DNA of 64,000 nt from Streptomyces sp. rh34 (GCF_002551245.1 NZ_NTGZ01000008.1:1-64000), one strand, 5' to 3'; shown: positions 17,334 through 26,553, counted from the stretch's first letter. Notes: generated by a model not told the origin, from the letters alone. A program made the numbers and translations.

Positions 17334-17993
17334 TCACTTCTCCAGGCCGTTGCCCCAGACCCACGCGGCGATGCCGACCCGGTTGCGGACGCCCAGTTTG
17401 CGCTGGACGTTGGCGACATGCGTCTTGGCCGTACCGGCCGAGATGAACAACTCGGCTCCGATCTCCGCGTTGGTCATCCCCTTGGCGACCAGGCGGGCGA
17501 TCTCCGTTTCCCTGGGCGTCAGCGCGTCCCTCGGCTGCGTGGCCCTGGGTCTGCCGGCGTCCCGGTGGTGCCGCAGCAGGCTGACGGTGAGGGAGGGGCT
17601 GATCAGCGTGTCGCCCGCCATCGCGGCGCGGACCGCCTCGACCAGAAGGGCCGGTCCCGAGCGCTTCAGCAGGAAGCCGCAGGCGCCGTTGCGCAGTGCG
17701 GTGTGGACGTACTCGTCGAGTCCGAACGTCGTCACCACCACCACGCGCATCGGGTTCCCGGCGTCCGGGCCGGCGAGCCGCCTGGTGACCTCCAGGCCGT
17801 CCAGGCGCGGCATGCGGATGTCGGCGAGCACCACGTCCGGGCACAGCTTCGTGGCGAGTTCGACGGCCTGCAGACCGTCGGACGCCTCGCCGATCACCTC
17901 CATGTCGGGCTGGGAATCCAGGATGAGGCGGAATCCGATGCGTACGGATTCCTGGTCGTCGGCGAGGAGTACGCGAACTGTCACGGTCGGCAC
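17334..17993 (-). CDS. Orphan NarL/LuxR-type response regulator
   Basis: This 219-residue protein has receiver-domain acidic residues at 12-13, Asp58 in LADIRMP, a Lys in FLLKRS, and a LuxR helix-turn-helix (LTPRETEIARLVAKG ... NAEIGAELF). The start is GTG 17993. No histidine kinase is adjacent on either side; the next gene is a divergent Ser/Thr kinase. Cross-talk with that kinase or with a distant sensor is possible but not shown. Confidence 0.9.
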   Translation of the reverse strand: MPTVTVRVLLADDQESVRIGFRLILDSQPDMEVIGEASDGLQAVELATKLCPDVVLADIRMPRLDGLEVTRRLAGPDAGNPMRVVVVTTFGLDEYVHTALRNGACGFLLKRSGPALLVEAVRAAMAGDTLISPSLTVSLLRHHRDAGRPRATQPRDALTPRETEIARLVAKGMTNAEIGAELFISAGTAKTHVANVQRKLGVRNRVGIAAWVWGNGLEK

Positions 17994-18218
17994 GGTAGTT
18001 CGGCCCCGCCCCGTTCAGCCACCGGAAGCCCGTCACGGGCGGCGGGCGGCGCCCCGGGGCCGGTGGGTCCCTCTGGGCCCTGGCCTTCCCCGACCGTGCT
18101 CCGGCCGGGATCCGCATGAAGCGCCGGCACCCGGGGCTCCTATCCTTGGCGGGCGCGCACGGCTCCGGCCGGGCGCGAACGACCGCAGGGGACAAGGCCA
18201 TCGGGGGATCAGGTCAGC

Positions 18219-20381
18219 ATGGGCGAGGGCGCGGGCAAGGACAGCGGGCGTTACACGGCGATGGAGGGCATACGTCCCCTCGCGGCCGGTGACCCGGCCC
18301 GGATCGGGCCGTACCCCCTGCTCGGCCGGCTCGGTGCGGGCGGGATGGGCCGGGTGTATCTGGCCCGTTCGGCGGGCGGGCGCACCGTGGCGGTGAAGGT
18401 CGTGCACGAGGAGCACATCGCGAACGGGGAGTTCCGGGCCCGCTTCCGGCGGGAGATCGAGTCGGCCCGCCGGGTCGGCGGGCGCTACACCGCCCCCGTG
18501 CTCGACGCCGACGCGGATGCCGAGCCGCCGTGGGTGGCCACCGGCTATGTGCCCGGCCCCTCGCTCGAACAGGCCGTCCGGGAGCACGGTCCGCTGCCCG
18601 CCGAGTCGGTGCACGCCCTGGCCGAAGGGCTGTTGCGGGCGCTGCGCGGCATCCATGCCGCAGGGATCGTTCACCGGGACCTGAAGCCGTCCAACGTCCT
18701 GCTCACCGTCGACGGCCCCCGCGTCATCGACTTCGGCATCGCCCGTGCGCTCCAGGTCTCCGTGGAGTCCCTGCTGACCAGTACCGGCATGGTCATCGGC
18801 TCGCCCGGCTTCATGGCGCCCGAGCAGATCCTCGGTGAGAAGACCGGGCCCGGCGCGGACGTCTTCTCCCTCGGCTGTGTACTGATGTTCGCGGCCACCG
18901 GACGCCTGCCGTTCGGGGCCGGTGTGAGCAACCAGCACGCGGTGATGTTCCGGATCGTCCAGTCCCCGCCGGACCTCGCCGCGGTGACGGACGCCCCCTT
19001 GCGCGAGCTGATCGAACGCTGCCTGACCAAGAGCGCCGCCGAACGGCCGGAAGTGGGCGCGCTGTTGGAGGGACTGGCGTCCTCCCCGTCCTCGGCCGCG
19101 CTGCACGGTGCCTGGCTGCCCCCGGTGCTCCTGGCCCGGCTGGCGCAGCAGTCGGCGCTGCTGCTCGACGCGGAGGTGCCGGAGGCCGCGGGGACGAGCG
19201 AGGCTGTGGAGGCCGGGAAAGCCGGGAAAGCCGGGAGAGCCGGGGGCGCCGGTGAGGCCGTGGAGGTCGGGGAGGGGCCGGACGGCCTGGACGTACGGGG
19301 TGACGTAAAGGCCGCAGACGTACCGGAGGCCGTGGATGTGCCAGAGGCCGCGGATGCGCCGGATGCCGCGGACGTGCCGGGGGCCGCAGACGTACCGGAA
19401 GCCGCAGACATACCGGGGGGCGCGGAGTCCCCGGCCGCTCCCGCTCCCGTTCCCGCTTCTCGGGACCTCGGCACGGTCGATCTGCGGCCTGCTCCGGCGA
19501 AGGGCCACGAGCCGGGCCCGACGGCCGACCCGACGCCTGCTCTCCGGCCCGGCCCGGCCGGAGACCGGGCTCCGGAGCGCCGTCGGCGAACGTGGATCAT
19601 CGCGGCCGTCGTCGTCGCCGTGCTGGCGGCGGGCGGCACGACGGCCTTCCTCAGCCGCGACCCGGGCGGCGCCACCGACGCCCGGGGCGGAGAGCCCGCC
19701 GCGCCGCCCGCCGCCAGTGACGCCCCCTCCGGTCCCGCGGCCTCGCCCTCCGGGAAGGGCGACGAGGCGGACGACGAGGACGGAGCGAAGGACGGCGCGA
19801 AGGAGGACGGCGCGAAGGAGGACGGTGGGGTGGGGAAAGGGAAGGGCCAGGGCGACGCGGACGGCGGGCAGGGAGTCGGCGGCGACGGCTCCGCTTCCGG
19901 TGGGGGGTCGTCCGGGGACGAGGGAGCGGCGGCCTCCGGCGGAGACGGTGCGCAGGGCGGGGCCGGTTCGTCGGGGTCGGGCGGCTCCGGGGGCGCCGCG
20001 AAACCGCCCGCCCCGGACCCGGACCCCGCGGCCCCGGACGGCCGGGTGCCGCAGCACTTCGTCGGTACGTGGACCATCGCCTCCCAGTACGACGCCCTCC
20101 AGCCCCACACCGTGGTCGTCCGGCGGGTGTCGCCGGGGCAGAGCGCGGTCACCCTCATCGCCGACGTACAGGGCTCCGGGCACTGCGAGTACACCGCGAA
20201 GCTGACGTCCGTGGCGGACGGCGGACAGCGGATCAACGTCGGTACCGCCGTGGTGGACAAGGCCCGCTCCACCGGAATGTGCCGCGACACCGACCCCTCG
20301 TTCTTCGCCGTCGCGGGGTCCGGCATCCAGCACGACGTCGGTCCCGCCCATGGCAACGGCTACCGCTACAACCGCGCCTGA
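18219..20381 (+). CDS. Membrane Ser/Thr protein kinase with extracellular domain
   Basis: This 720-residue protein has a Hanks-type kinase domain at ~30-290 with GAGGMG loop, Lys60, Glu79, HRDLKPSN (Asp154) and DFG (Asp171). A long low-complexity linker contains imperfect six-residue repeats of the type EAADVP, one membrane helix near residue 460 follows (WIIAAVVVAVLAAGG), then an acidic Gly/Ser-rich spacer and a ~105-residue extracytoplasmic domain with two cysteines. It lacks PASTA repeats, so it is not the PknB orthologue. It probably senses something outside the membrane and phosphorylates cytoplasmic targets. Confidence 0.9.
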   Translation: MGEGAGKDSGRYTAMEGIRPLAAGDPARIGPYPLLGRLGAGGMGRVYLARSAGGRTVAVKVVHEEHIANGEFRARFRREIESARRVGGRYTAPVLDADADAEPPWVATGYVPGPSLEQAVREHGPLPAESVHALAEGLLRALRGIHAAGIVHRDLKPSNVLLTVDGPRVIDFGIARALQVSVESLLTSTGMVIGSPGFMAPEQILGEKTGPGADVFSLGCVLMFAATGRLPFGAGVSNQHAVMFRIVQSPPDLAAVTDAPLRELIERCLTKSAAERPEVGALLEGLASSPSSAALHGAWLPPVLLARLAQQSALLLDAEVPEAAGTSEAVEAGKAGKAGRAGGAGEAVEVGEGPDGLDVRGDVKAADVPEAVDVPEAADAPDAADVPGAADVPEAADIPGGAESPAAPAPVPASRDLGTVDLRPAPAKGHEPGPTADPTPALRPGPAGDRAPERRRRTWIIAAVVVAVLAAGGTTAFLSRDPGGATDARGGEPAAPPAASDAPSGPAASPSGKGDEADDEDGAKDGAKEDGAKEDGGVGKGKGQGDADGGQGVGGDGSASGGGSSGDEGAAASGGDGAQGGAGSSGSGGSGGAAKPPAPDPDPAAPDGRVPQHFVGTWTIASQYDALQPHTVVVRRVSPGQSAVTLIADVQGSGHCEYTAKLTSVADGGQRINVGTAVVDKARSTGMCRDTDPSFFAVAGSGIQHDVGPAHGNGYRYNRA
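19309..19420 (+). repeat. 18-bp imperfect tandem repeat inside the kinase linker
   Basis: About six copies of an 18-base unit encode the pattern (E/D/G)A(A/V)D(V/A/I)P in the kinase linker. Such in-frame repeats can change linker length between strains. Confidence 0.6.
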
Positions 20382-20391
20382 GCGGCTCCGG

Positions 20392-20796
20392 TCAGTCCGG
20401 CGCCTCGCCCGGGTACGCGCTCTCGAACGCCGCGTGGAACAGGGCCGTGACGTCCTGCCCGGTGAGGCCTTCGGCGCGGGCCCGGTCCAGCCAGTCGGCG
20501 AGGGCGGAGCGCAGCGGTGAGCCGGGGCCGGACTGGGGCTGCGCCAGGGAGCGGGTGATGAACGTGCCCGCTCCCTGGCGCACCTCGGCGAGACCCATGC
20601 GTTCCAGTTCGCGGTAGGCCTTCAGGGTCGTGTTCGGGTTGACCTTGGTGGTCGCGGCGACCTGGGCGGCGGTCGGCAGCCGGTCACCCTCCTCCAGCGC
20701 CCCCATGCGCAGCGCCTGCTCGACCTGCCGGACGATCTGGAGATAGGTCGCCACTCCACTGCGCCGGTCGATGCGGAACACGACCACGGTCTTCAC
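20392..20796 (-). CDS. GntR-family regulator, YtrA subfamily
   Basis: At 134 residues this is the short GntR type: a winged helix-turn-helix at ~10-75 (YLQIVRQVEQALRMGAL ... LPTAAQVAATTKVNPNT ... EVRQGAGTF) and only a short C-terminal helix region, as in YtrA regulators that control ABC-transporter operons. The start is GTG 20796, 45 bp after the permease stop, and it is the last gene of the operon. It is the obvious ligand of the palindrome at 22771-22794 and probably represses the unit. Confidence 0.88.
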   Translation of the reverse strand: MKTVVVFRIDRRSGVATYLQIVRQVEQALRMGALEEGDRLPTAAQVAATTKVNPNTTLKAYRELERMGLAEVRQGAGTFITRSLAQPQSGPGSPLRSALADWLDRARAEGLTGQDVTALFHAAFESAYPGEAPD

Positions 20797-20841
20797 CTTC
20801 CGCTCGATGACGACATTTTATGTAGGAGGAGCGGATGGTGC

Positions 20842-21816
20842 TCACAGCGGGCGGCGGGTGACCCGCCACAGGGTGAAGGCCGTGAGGAGGGCCGTTCCGG
20901 CGAGCAGGAGGCCTGCCGCGGTCCACTGCATCGTCGCCATCTGGCTGTAGTCGAGGTACTCGATCACGTCGTTGACGATGCCGTGTTCCTTGATGCACGC
21001 GTTCTGCGCCTTCTCGGTCGCCTCGGCGCAGATGCCCCAGTTGTACAGCGTCCCGTCGGCGCTGCCGACCCAGCGGTCCAGCTCGTACGCCTCGGCGTAG
21101 CGGGCCGGGAGTTCGGTGTCCATCGGGTAGGTGAAGAGGTGCGAGTCGCCGAGGCGTACGCGGATCTCGTCCCAGACGAACATGGTGGTGATCGCCGTGA
21201 AGAGGAACGTGACCACCATGGCCGGGAGCACCCGGCGGATCAGGACGCCGATGGTGATGCCCGCGGCGGTGAGGAAGAGGAGGAACGCGGGCAGGACGGG
21301 CCCGGTGTTGTCGAAGATCACGCCGTCGATCCACTCGCTGAGGAAGACCGAGCGGTACGGCTTCCACCACCAGGTGAACAGCGCCGAGAGCACCACGCCG
21401 GAGACCAGCGCGAGGGTGTAGGCCAGGCCCAGTTTGGCGATCAGCCACTGGCGGCGGGTCGCCGACTGGGTGGTGACGAGCTGCGCGGTGCCGTTCTCCT
21501 GGTCGCCCGCGATCAGCGGGGCGCCGATGAAGACGGCGAGGATCAGGGGGAGGCCGCCGAGGATGGAGGTGATGTAGTTGTAGCCGCGGTTGTTCTCCAG
21601 TGGCTGGCCCGCGTCCTTCTCCGGCCAGCCCTTCGCGTCGAGCAGCTGGACCAGCTCGTTGCGCTCGTACACGATCCAGATCGCCGTCAGCAGCGTGAGG
21701 CCGATGACGCAGGTCAGCGCGATCCGGTGCTGGCGTACGACGAGCCACGGCATTCCGCGCAACAGGCGGCGTCCGGAGCCGGGTTCGGCGGGCTTCTCGG
21801 TGAGGGTGGTGCTCAT
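20842..21816 (-). CDS. ABC transporter permease (ABC-2 type)
   Basis: This 324-residue protein has about six membrane helices and a large loop after the first (WIVYERNELVQLLDAKG). An export-type permease motif DQENGTAQLVTTQSATR lies in the cytoplasmic loop. Its ATG overlaps the ATPase stop by 4 bp. With the ATPase and the YtrA-type regulator it forms a three-gene unit resembling Gram-positive envelope-stress exporters. The substrate is unknown. Confidence 0.87.
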   Translation of the reverse strand: MSTTLTEKPAEPGSGRRLLRGMPWLVVRQHRIALTCVIGLTLLTAIWIVYERNELVQLLDAKGWPEKDAGQPLENNRGYNYITSILGGLPLILAVFIGAPLIAGDQENGTAQLVTTQSATRRQWLIAKLGLAYTLALVSGVVLSALFTWWWKPYRSVFLSEWIDGVIFDNTGPVLPAFLLFLTAAGITIGVLIRRVLPAMVVTFLFTAITTMFVWDEIRVRLGDSHLFTYPMDTELPARYAEAYELDRWVGSADGTLYNWGICAEATEKAQNACIKEHGIVNDVIEYLDYSQMATMQWTAAGLLLAGTALLTAFTLWRVTRRPL

Positions 21817-22757
21817 GCGGCCTGGGTCCCTTCGGCCTCGACGCGGGCGCCCTGGGTGTAGAGCGAGGGTGCGTCCGGGGAGCGGAGATGGGCGAGGAGG
21901 ACTTCCTCCAGGGAGGGTTCGGCGCTCTCCCAGTCGGCCGGCAGCGGAGCCTTCGGCCGGATCATCGCCTGGAACTGCCGCCCCTGGAGGCGGGTTTCGA
22001 CGACGGTGTGGTCGGCCAGCTCGGCCGGCAGCGAGCCGTCCCGGGTCACCCCGGTGACCAGCGCGTGGGCCGGGACCAGCGCGTCGGCGTCACCGGCCAT
22101 CCGGATCCGGCCCTCGGAGACCACCAGCAGGTAGTCGCACATGTCCTCCAGCTCGGTCAGCATGTGCGAGGACATCACCACCGTGGTGCCGCGCTCGACG
22201 GCCTCCGCCATCAGCAGCGTGCTCATCTCGTCGCGGGCCAGCGGGTCGAGGTCCGACATCGGCTCGTCCAGGAGCAGCAGGTCCGGCCGCTTGCCGAAGG
22301 CGAGCGCGAAGGCCACGCGGGTGCGCTGGCCGCCGGAGAGCGTGCCGATCCTCGCGTGCAGCGGGACGTTGCCCGAGCGGACGATGCGCGTCGCCGCCGC
22401 CGCGTCCCAGCCGGGATTCAGCTCGGCGCCCATGCGCAGCGTGTCGGCCACGGTGAACCGCTTGAACAGCGGCTTCTCCTGGCCGAGGAACGCGAACGCG
22501 GGCATCACGGCGGGGTCGTCGACCGGTACGCCGAAGATCCGCAGTTCGCCGGTCGTCGGCTGCACCTGCCGGGTCGCCAGGTTGAGCAGGGTGCTCTTGC
22601 CCGCGCCGTTCGGGCCGACCAGACCGCAGATGCGGCCGGCCGGGATCCGGAAGGAGCAGTCGCGCAGCGCCCAGCCGCGCCGGTAGTGCTTGCCCAGGCC
22701 GCGGGCTTCCAGTGCCCAGCTGCCGGACGTCGCGTTCAACGTGCCCGTGTCCGCCAT
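21813..22757 (-). CDS. ABC transporter ATP-binding protein
   Basis: I start at ATG 22757, behind GAGGTGAGG, giving 314 residues. A TTG further upstream would fall inside the operator. The protein has Walker A GPNGAGKST, signature LSGGQRTRVA, Walker B LLLLDEPMSDLD and H-loop MSSHM, so unlike the 7946-8911 ATPase its signature is canonical. It is the first gene of the ATPase-permease-GntR unit. Confidence 0.92.
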   Translation of the reverse strand: MADTGTLNATSGSWALEARGLGKHYRRGWALRDCSFRIPAGRICGLVGPNGAGKSTLLNLATRQVQPTTGELRIFGVPVDDPAVMPAFAFLGQEKPLFKRFTVADTLRMGAELNPGWDAAAATRIVRSGNVPLHARIGTLSGGQRTRVAFALAFGKRPDLLLLDEPMSDLDPLARDEMSTLLMAEAVERGTTVVMSSHMLTELEDMCDYLLVVSEGRIRMAGDADALVPAHALVTGVTRDGSLPAELADHTVVETRLQGRQFQAMIRPKAPLPADWESAEPSLEEVLLAHLRSPDAPSLYTQGARVEAEGTQAA

Positions 22758-22770
22758 GCGCCTCACCTCA

Positions 22771-22794
22771 ATTCCATTAGTCAATTAATGGAAT
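22771..22794. promoter_or_regulatory. Palindromic operator, probable YtrA-type binding site
   Basis: Perfect 9-bp arms ATTCCATTA (22771-22779) and TAATGGAAT (22786-22794) with a 6-bp spacer lie 13 bp upstream of the ABC-ATPase start, in otherwise GC-rich DNA. An AT-rich palindrome at this position is what a GntR/YtrA repressor encoded in the same operon would bind. Confidence 0.7.
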
Positions 22795-22924
22795 CATGGA
22801 GTTGTGGGGGAGTGACTGTCAAGCCGGTCAGGCCGGTGGGCCGTGGTGCGCGGGGCGGGGCCGGAGGAGGGGCGACGGCCCGCAACGCTCGTGATCAACC
22901 CCGTCCAGGGCATAGGCTCGCCCC

Positions 22925-23776
22925 ATGGGCAGCCACTCCGCACATCTGCCGCACCCGACCACCCCGGCCGGCCGGGAAGGGCTCGACGCCGTTCTCGCCC
23001 GGCCCGACCGCGCGGTCGTGGCCCTCGACTTCGACGGCACGCTCGCCGACATCGTCCCGGACCCCGAGCAGGCCCGCGCCCACCCCGGCACGGTGACCGC
23101 GCTCGCCGCGCTCGCGCCGAAGGTCGCCGCCATCGCCGTGATCACCGGCCGCCCGGCGGGCGTCGCGGTGCGCTACGGAGGCTTCGCGGGCGTCCCCGGC
23201 CTGGAGCACCTCGTCGTGCTCGGGCACTACGGCGCCGAACGCTGGGACGCCGTCACCGGCACCGTGAACACCCCCGCCCCGCACCCGGGCGTGGCCGCAG
23301 CACGGGCCGAACTCCCCGGCGTACTGCACGCGTTCGATGCCTGGCACGGCACCTGGATCGAGGAGAAGGGGCAGGCCGTCGCCGTCCACACCCGGCGCGC
23401 CCAGGACCCGCAGGCCTCCTTCGAGACGCTGCGCGGGCCCCTCGGCGAGCTGGCGGCGAAGCACGGGCTGATCGTCGAACCGGGCCGCCTGGTCCTGGAG
23501 TTGCGCCCGCCCGGCATGGACAAGGGAGTCGCGCTCGCCACGTTCGTCACGGAGCTGGACGCCGAGTCCGTCATCTACGCGGGCGACGACCTCGGGGACC
23601 TCGCCGCGTTCGCCGCGGTGGAGAAGCTGCGGTCCGAGGGCCCGGACGGCATCCCCGGCCTCCTGGTGTGCAGCGGCAGCACCGAGGTGCCCGAACTGGC
23701 CGAGCGCGCGGACCTGTCGGTGCCGGGACCGGCCGCGGTGGTGGACTTCCTGGCGGCCCTGGCCGAGCGGTTGTAG
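22925..23776 (+). CDS. otsB: Trehalose-6-phosphate phosphatase
   Basis: It removes phosphate from trehalose 6-phosphate in the last step of OtsAB trehalose synthesis. The 283 residues have HAD motifs DFDGTLAD (nucleophile Asp), ITGR, a Lys in GMDKGVAL and the acidic YAGDDLGD. It is convergent with otsA (45 bp apart), so the two enzymes are not co-transcribed here. There is no clear ribosome-binding site before ATG 22925, so a leaderless mRNA is possible. Confidence 0.93.
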   Translation: MGSHSAHLPHPTTPAGREGLDAVLARPDRAVVALDFDGTLADIVPDPEQARAHPGTVTALAALAPKVAAIAVITGRPAGVAVRYGGFAGVPGLEHLVVLGHYGAERWDAVTGTVNTPAPHPGVAAARAELPGVLHAFDAWHGTWIEEKGQAVAVHTRRAQDPQASFETLRGPLGELAAKHGLIVEPGRLVLELRPPGMDKGVALATFVTELDAESVIYAGDDLGDLAAFAAVEKLRSEGPDGIPGLLVCSGSTEVPELAERADLSVPGPAAVVDFLAALAERL

Positions 23777-23821
23777 CGGGACGGCCGGCGCGCCGGGCCG
23801 CGCGGCCCGGCGCGCGAGCCC

Positions 23822-25231
23822 TCACCCCTGGCGCAGCGCCTCCAGCTGGTCCAGGAACCACTGCTGGGGCGGCAGCGCCGTCGCCGCCTCGGCCAGCCGC
23901 TTCGTGCGGCCGGACCGCTCGTCCGCGCTCATCGTCAGCGCCTCGTGCAGCGCCTCCGCCGTGCCCGTCACGTCGTACGGGTTCACCACGATCGCGTCCG
24001 CGCCCAGTTCCTCGTACGCCCCCGCCTCCCGCGACAGCACCAGCGCGCAGCCGTGGTCGGAGACGACGGGGACCTCCTTGGCGACCAGGTTCATGCCGTC
24101 GCGGATCGGGTTGACCAGAGCCACGTCCGCCAGCCGGTACGCGGCCAGCGAGCGGGCGAAGTCGTCCTTGACGTGGAGGACGACCGGCGTCCAACTCTCG
24201 GTGCCGTACGCCCCGTTGATCTCCGTGGCCAGGGTCTGCACCGCCGCCGTGTAGTCCCGGTAGACCGCGAGGTCCTGCCGGGAGGGGTAGGCGAAGGCGA
24301 TGTGCACGACGCGCTCGCGCCACTCGGGGTGGGCGTCGAGCAGGGCCCGGTACGCGTGCAGGCCGCGCACGATGTTCTTGGACAGCTCGGTGCGGTCCAC
24401 CCGGACGATGGTCTTCCGGCCCTCGCCCACCTGCTCGCGCAGCACCGCCATCCGCTCGTCCACGTCCGCCTCGTGCGAGCGCCGGCGCAGGAAGTCCGCG
24501 TCGGCCCCGAGGCCGTGCACCCCGATCCTGGTCCGGCCCGTCCCGCCCAGGATCTCCGTGCAGCAGCCGATGAACGCGTCCGCCCAGCGCCGGGTCAGGA
24601 ACGCGGCCCGGTCCGCGCCGAGGACGCCGCGCAGCAACTGCTCCGCGATGTCGTCGGGCAGCAGCCGGAAGTAGTCGACGGGCGCCCACGGGGTGTGCGA
24701 GAAGTGGCCGATCCTGAGGTCCGGGCGCAGCTCACGGAGCATGCCGGGGACCAGAGCCAGGTGGTAGTCCTGGACGAGGACCGACGCCCCGGGGCCCGCC
24801 TCCTCGGCGAGCGCCCGGGCGAAGGCCCGGTTGTACGTCTCGTACGAGGCCCACTGACGGCGGAACTCCGCGTCGAAGACCGGCTCGACGGGCGTCTGGT
24901 AGAGCAGGTGGTGGACGAACCACAGCACCGAGTTGGCGATGCCGTTGTACGCGTCGGCGTGCACCTCCGCGTCGATGTCGAGCATCCGCACGCCCGCCTC
25001 GCCGACCCCGCGCCGCACCGCCTCGCGGTCCCCGTCGCCGAGGGCCGCGCAGACCCACAGCTTGTCGTCGACGGCGCTCAGCCCGGAGACCAGTCCGCCG
25101 CCGCCGCGCTTGGCGTCGAGCGTCCCGTCCTCGCCGAGCGTGTACGAGACGGGGCCGCGGTTGGACGCGACGAGGACCTGGGCGGTGGAGGCGGCGGCTG
25201 CGGGTTCGGGTTCGGCGTGCTCGGAGACCAT
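23822..25231 (-). CDS. otsA: Trehalose-6-phosphate synthase (GT20)
   Basis: It transfers glucose from a nucleotide sugar to glucose 6-phosphate. The 469 residues start with SNRGPVSY and the Gly-rich GGGGLVSGL loop, then carry VQDYHLALVPGMLRE, HTPWAPVDYFRLLPDD and the donor-binding NPIRDGMNLVAKE with acidic residues downstream, all GT20 landmarks. Length is normal for actinobacteria. The gene is followed on the same strand, downstream of the gpgS stop, by only 70 bp, so gpgS and otsA may share a transcript for compatible-solute synthesis. Confidence 0.94.
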   Translation of the reverse strand: MVSEHAEPEPAAAASTAQVLVASNRGPVSYTLGEDGTLDAKRGGGGLVSGLSAVDDKLWVCAALGDGDREAVRRGVGEAGVRMLDIDAEVHADAYNGIANSVLWFVHHLLYQTPVEPVFDAEFRRQWASYETYNRAFARALAEEAGPGASVLVQDYHLALVPGMLRELRPDLRIGHFSHTPWAPVDYFRLLPDDIAEQLLRGVLGADRAAFLTRRWADAFIGCCTEILGGTGRTRIGVHGLGADADFLRRRSHEADVDERMAVLREQVGEGRKTIVRVDRTELSKNIVRGLHAYRALLDAHPEWRERVVHIAFAYPSRQDLAVYRDYTAAVQTLATEINGAYGTESWTPVVLHVKDDFARSLAAYRLADVALVNPIRDGMNLVAKEVPVVSDHGCALVLSREAGAYEELGADAIVVNPYDVTGTAEALHEALTMSADERSGRTKRLAEAATALPPQQWFLDQLEALRQG

Positions 25232-25300
25232 GTAGCGGAACCTAGCCCGTTCGGGAAGCCCCCAAACGCCTCCCGGTCCTCCCGCCGCCCTCGCACGCCC

Positions 25301-26260
25301 TCACGCCGCGTGGCGCTCCGCGTACTCCGCGATCTCCCGCATCGGCGGCCGCTCCTCCGTGTCCACCGCGTGGGTGCGGGGCACGAAGCCGCCCTCACCG
25401 CGCTCGAACTGGGTCAGCACGGGCCGCACCAGATGGCCCCGGGAGAGCCGCAGCTGCGCCGTGCGATAGATCGCCGCCGCCATCCGGCCCAGCGCCTGCC
25501 CGTCCTGGTGGCGGTGGATGCGCACGCCGACGTCGACCTGGCCCAGGGCGTCCAGGCCCACCGTGTGCAGCGCGTCCACCAGCAGCCCCAGCTCCACTCC
25601 GTAACCGACCGGGAACGGCAGCCGCTCCAGCAAGGACCGCCGCACCGCGTACTCGCCGCCCAGCGGCTGCACGAACCCGGCCAGCTGCGGCCAGTGCAGA
25701 TTGAGCAGCGGGCGCGCCACCAGTTCGGTGACCCGGCCGCCCTGACCCGCGCTGTCGCCGAGCGGGCGGTCGTACATCGCCTTGACGAACTGGACGGACG
25801 GGTCGGTGAGGAGCGGTCCGACCGTCCCCGAGACGAAGTCCGCGGAGAAGTCCCTGAGGTCGGCGTCCACGAAGCAGACGATCTCACCGCTGGTCACCAG
25901 GAGTGAGCGCCACAGCACCTCGCCCTTGCCGGGCAGGGCCGGTATCCGGGGCAGGATCGCGTCCCGGTGGACCACCCGGGCGCCCGCCGCCCGGGCCACG
26001 GCGGCGGTGGCGTCGGTGGAGCCGGAGTCGATCACCACGAGTTCGTCGACGAGCCGGACCTTCTCCATCAGCTCCCGGCGGATCGTCGCCACGATCGCGC
26101 CGACCGTGGCCTCCTCGTTCAGGGCGGGCAGCACCACGCTCACCGACGTGCCGCGCGGATCGGCCTCCCGGGCGTCGGTGAGCCGGTTCAACGGGCGGTC
26201 GCCGGACGACCAGGAACGCCTGGTCAGCCAGCGTTCCACCTCTTCGAGCACGGTCGGCAC
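25301..26260 (-). CDS. gpgS: Glucosyl-3-phosphoglycerate synthase
   Basis: This GT-A fold glycosyltransferase makes glucosyl-3-phosphoglycerate, the precursor of glucosylglycerate and, in mycobacteria, of methylglucose polysaccharides. The 319 residues contain PALNEE (45-50), DSGSTD (78-83), PGKGEVLWR (110-118), the metal site VDADLRD (131-137) and AMYDRPLG, as in mycobacterial GpgS. The start is GTG 26260. The neighbour otsA also makes a stress solute from nucleotide glucose. Confidence 0.88.
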   Translation of the reverse strand: MPTVLEEVERWLTRRSWSSGDRPLNRLTDAREADPRGTSVSVVLPALNEEATVGAIVATIRRELMEKVRLVDELVVIDSGSTDATAAVARAAGARVVHRDAILPRIPALPGKGEVLWRSLLVTSGEIVCFVDADLRDFSADFVSGTVGPLLTDPSVQFVKAMYDRPLGDSAGQGGRVTELVARPLLNLHWPQLAGFVQPLGGEYAVRRSLLERLPFPVGYGVELGLLVDALHTVGLDALGQVDVGVRIHRHQDGQALGRMAAAIYRTAQLRLSRGHLVRPVLTQFERGEGGFVPRTHAVDTEERPPMREIAEYAERHAA

Positions 26261-26381
26261 TCCCTGTGTGTGTGATCCATCTCGCGGTTCGGACGACTAT
26301 CTCAACGGTCCGGTGCTTCGGTTACAGTCTTGAACAACGCGTATGGCCGTCGCATGTCGGGGTCGGACCGCACATAAACGC

Positions 26382-26398
26382 CTGGATCGAAGATCCAG
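26382..26398. promoter_or_regulatory. Short perfect inverted repeat upstream of the riboswitch
   Basis: CTGGATC-GAA-GATCCAG lies 10 bp before the SAM riboswitch and may be a leader hairpin or an operator. No partner is known. Confidence 0.3.
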
Positions 26399-26408
26399 CG
26401 CCATAGAG

Positions 26409-26532
26409 CTCATCCAGAGGGACTGAGGGAACGGCCCGTTGAAGTCCCGGCAACCCTCCCGCCGACCGCGAGGTCACGGTGGGGAAGGTGCCAATTCCGT
26501 CTTGCGGCGAAATGCGTCGCGAGGAAGATGAG
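26409..26532 (+). ncRNA. SAM-I (S-box) riboswitch
   Basis: All conserved S-box blocks are present in order: CTCATCCAGAG, GAGGGAACGGCCCGTTGAAG, CCCGGCAACC, GGTGCCAATTCC and GGAAGATGAG. Helix P1 pairs CTCATC (26409-26414) with GATGAG (26527-26532). No intrinsic terminator follows. The purine-rich ribosome-binding stretch begins at the 3' edge of P1 and the coding ATG is at 26554, so control is probably translational: SAM binding would stabilise P1 and mask the initiation region. S-boxes normally shut off methionine and cysteine genes when SAM is plentiful. Confidence 0.93.
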
Positions 26533-26553
26533 GAGAAAGGGACCTCCGCCATC

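Noticed and set aside
18033..20356. Very long open frames (560-772 codons) antisense to the Ser/Thr kinase
   Set aside because: They are mirror frames caused by extreme GC codon bias. They have no motifs, and the plus-strand kinase is certain.
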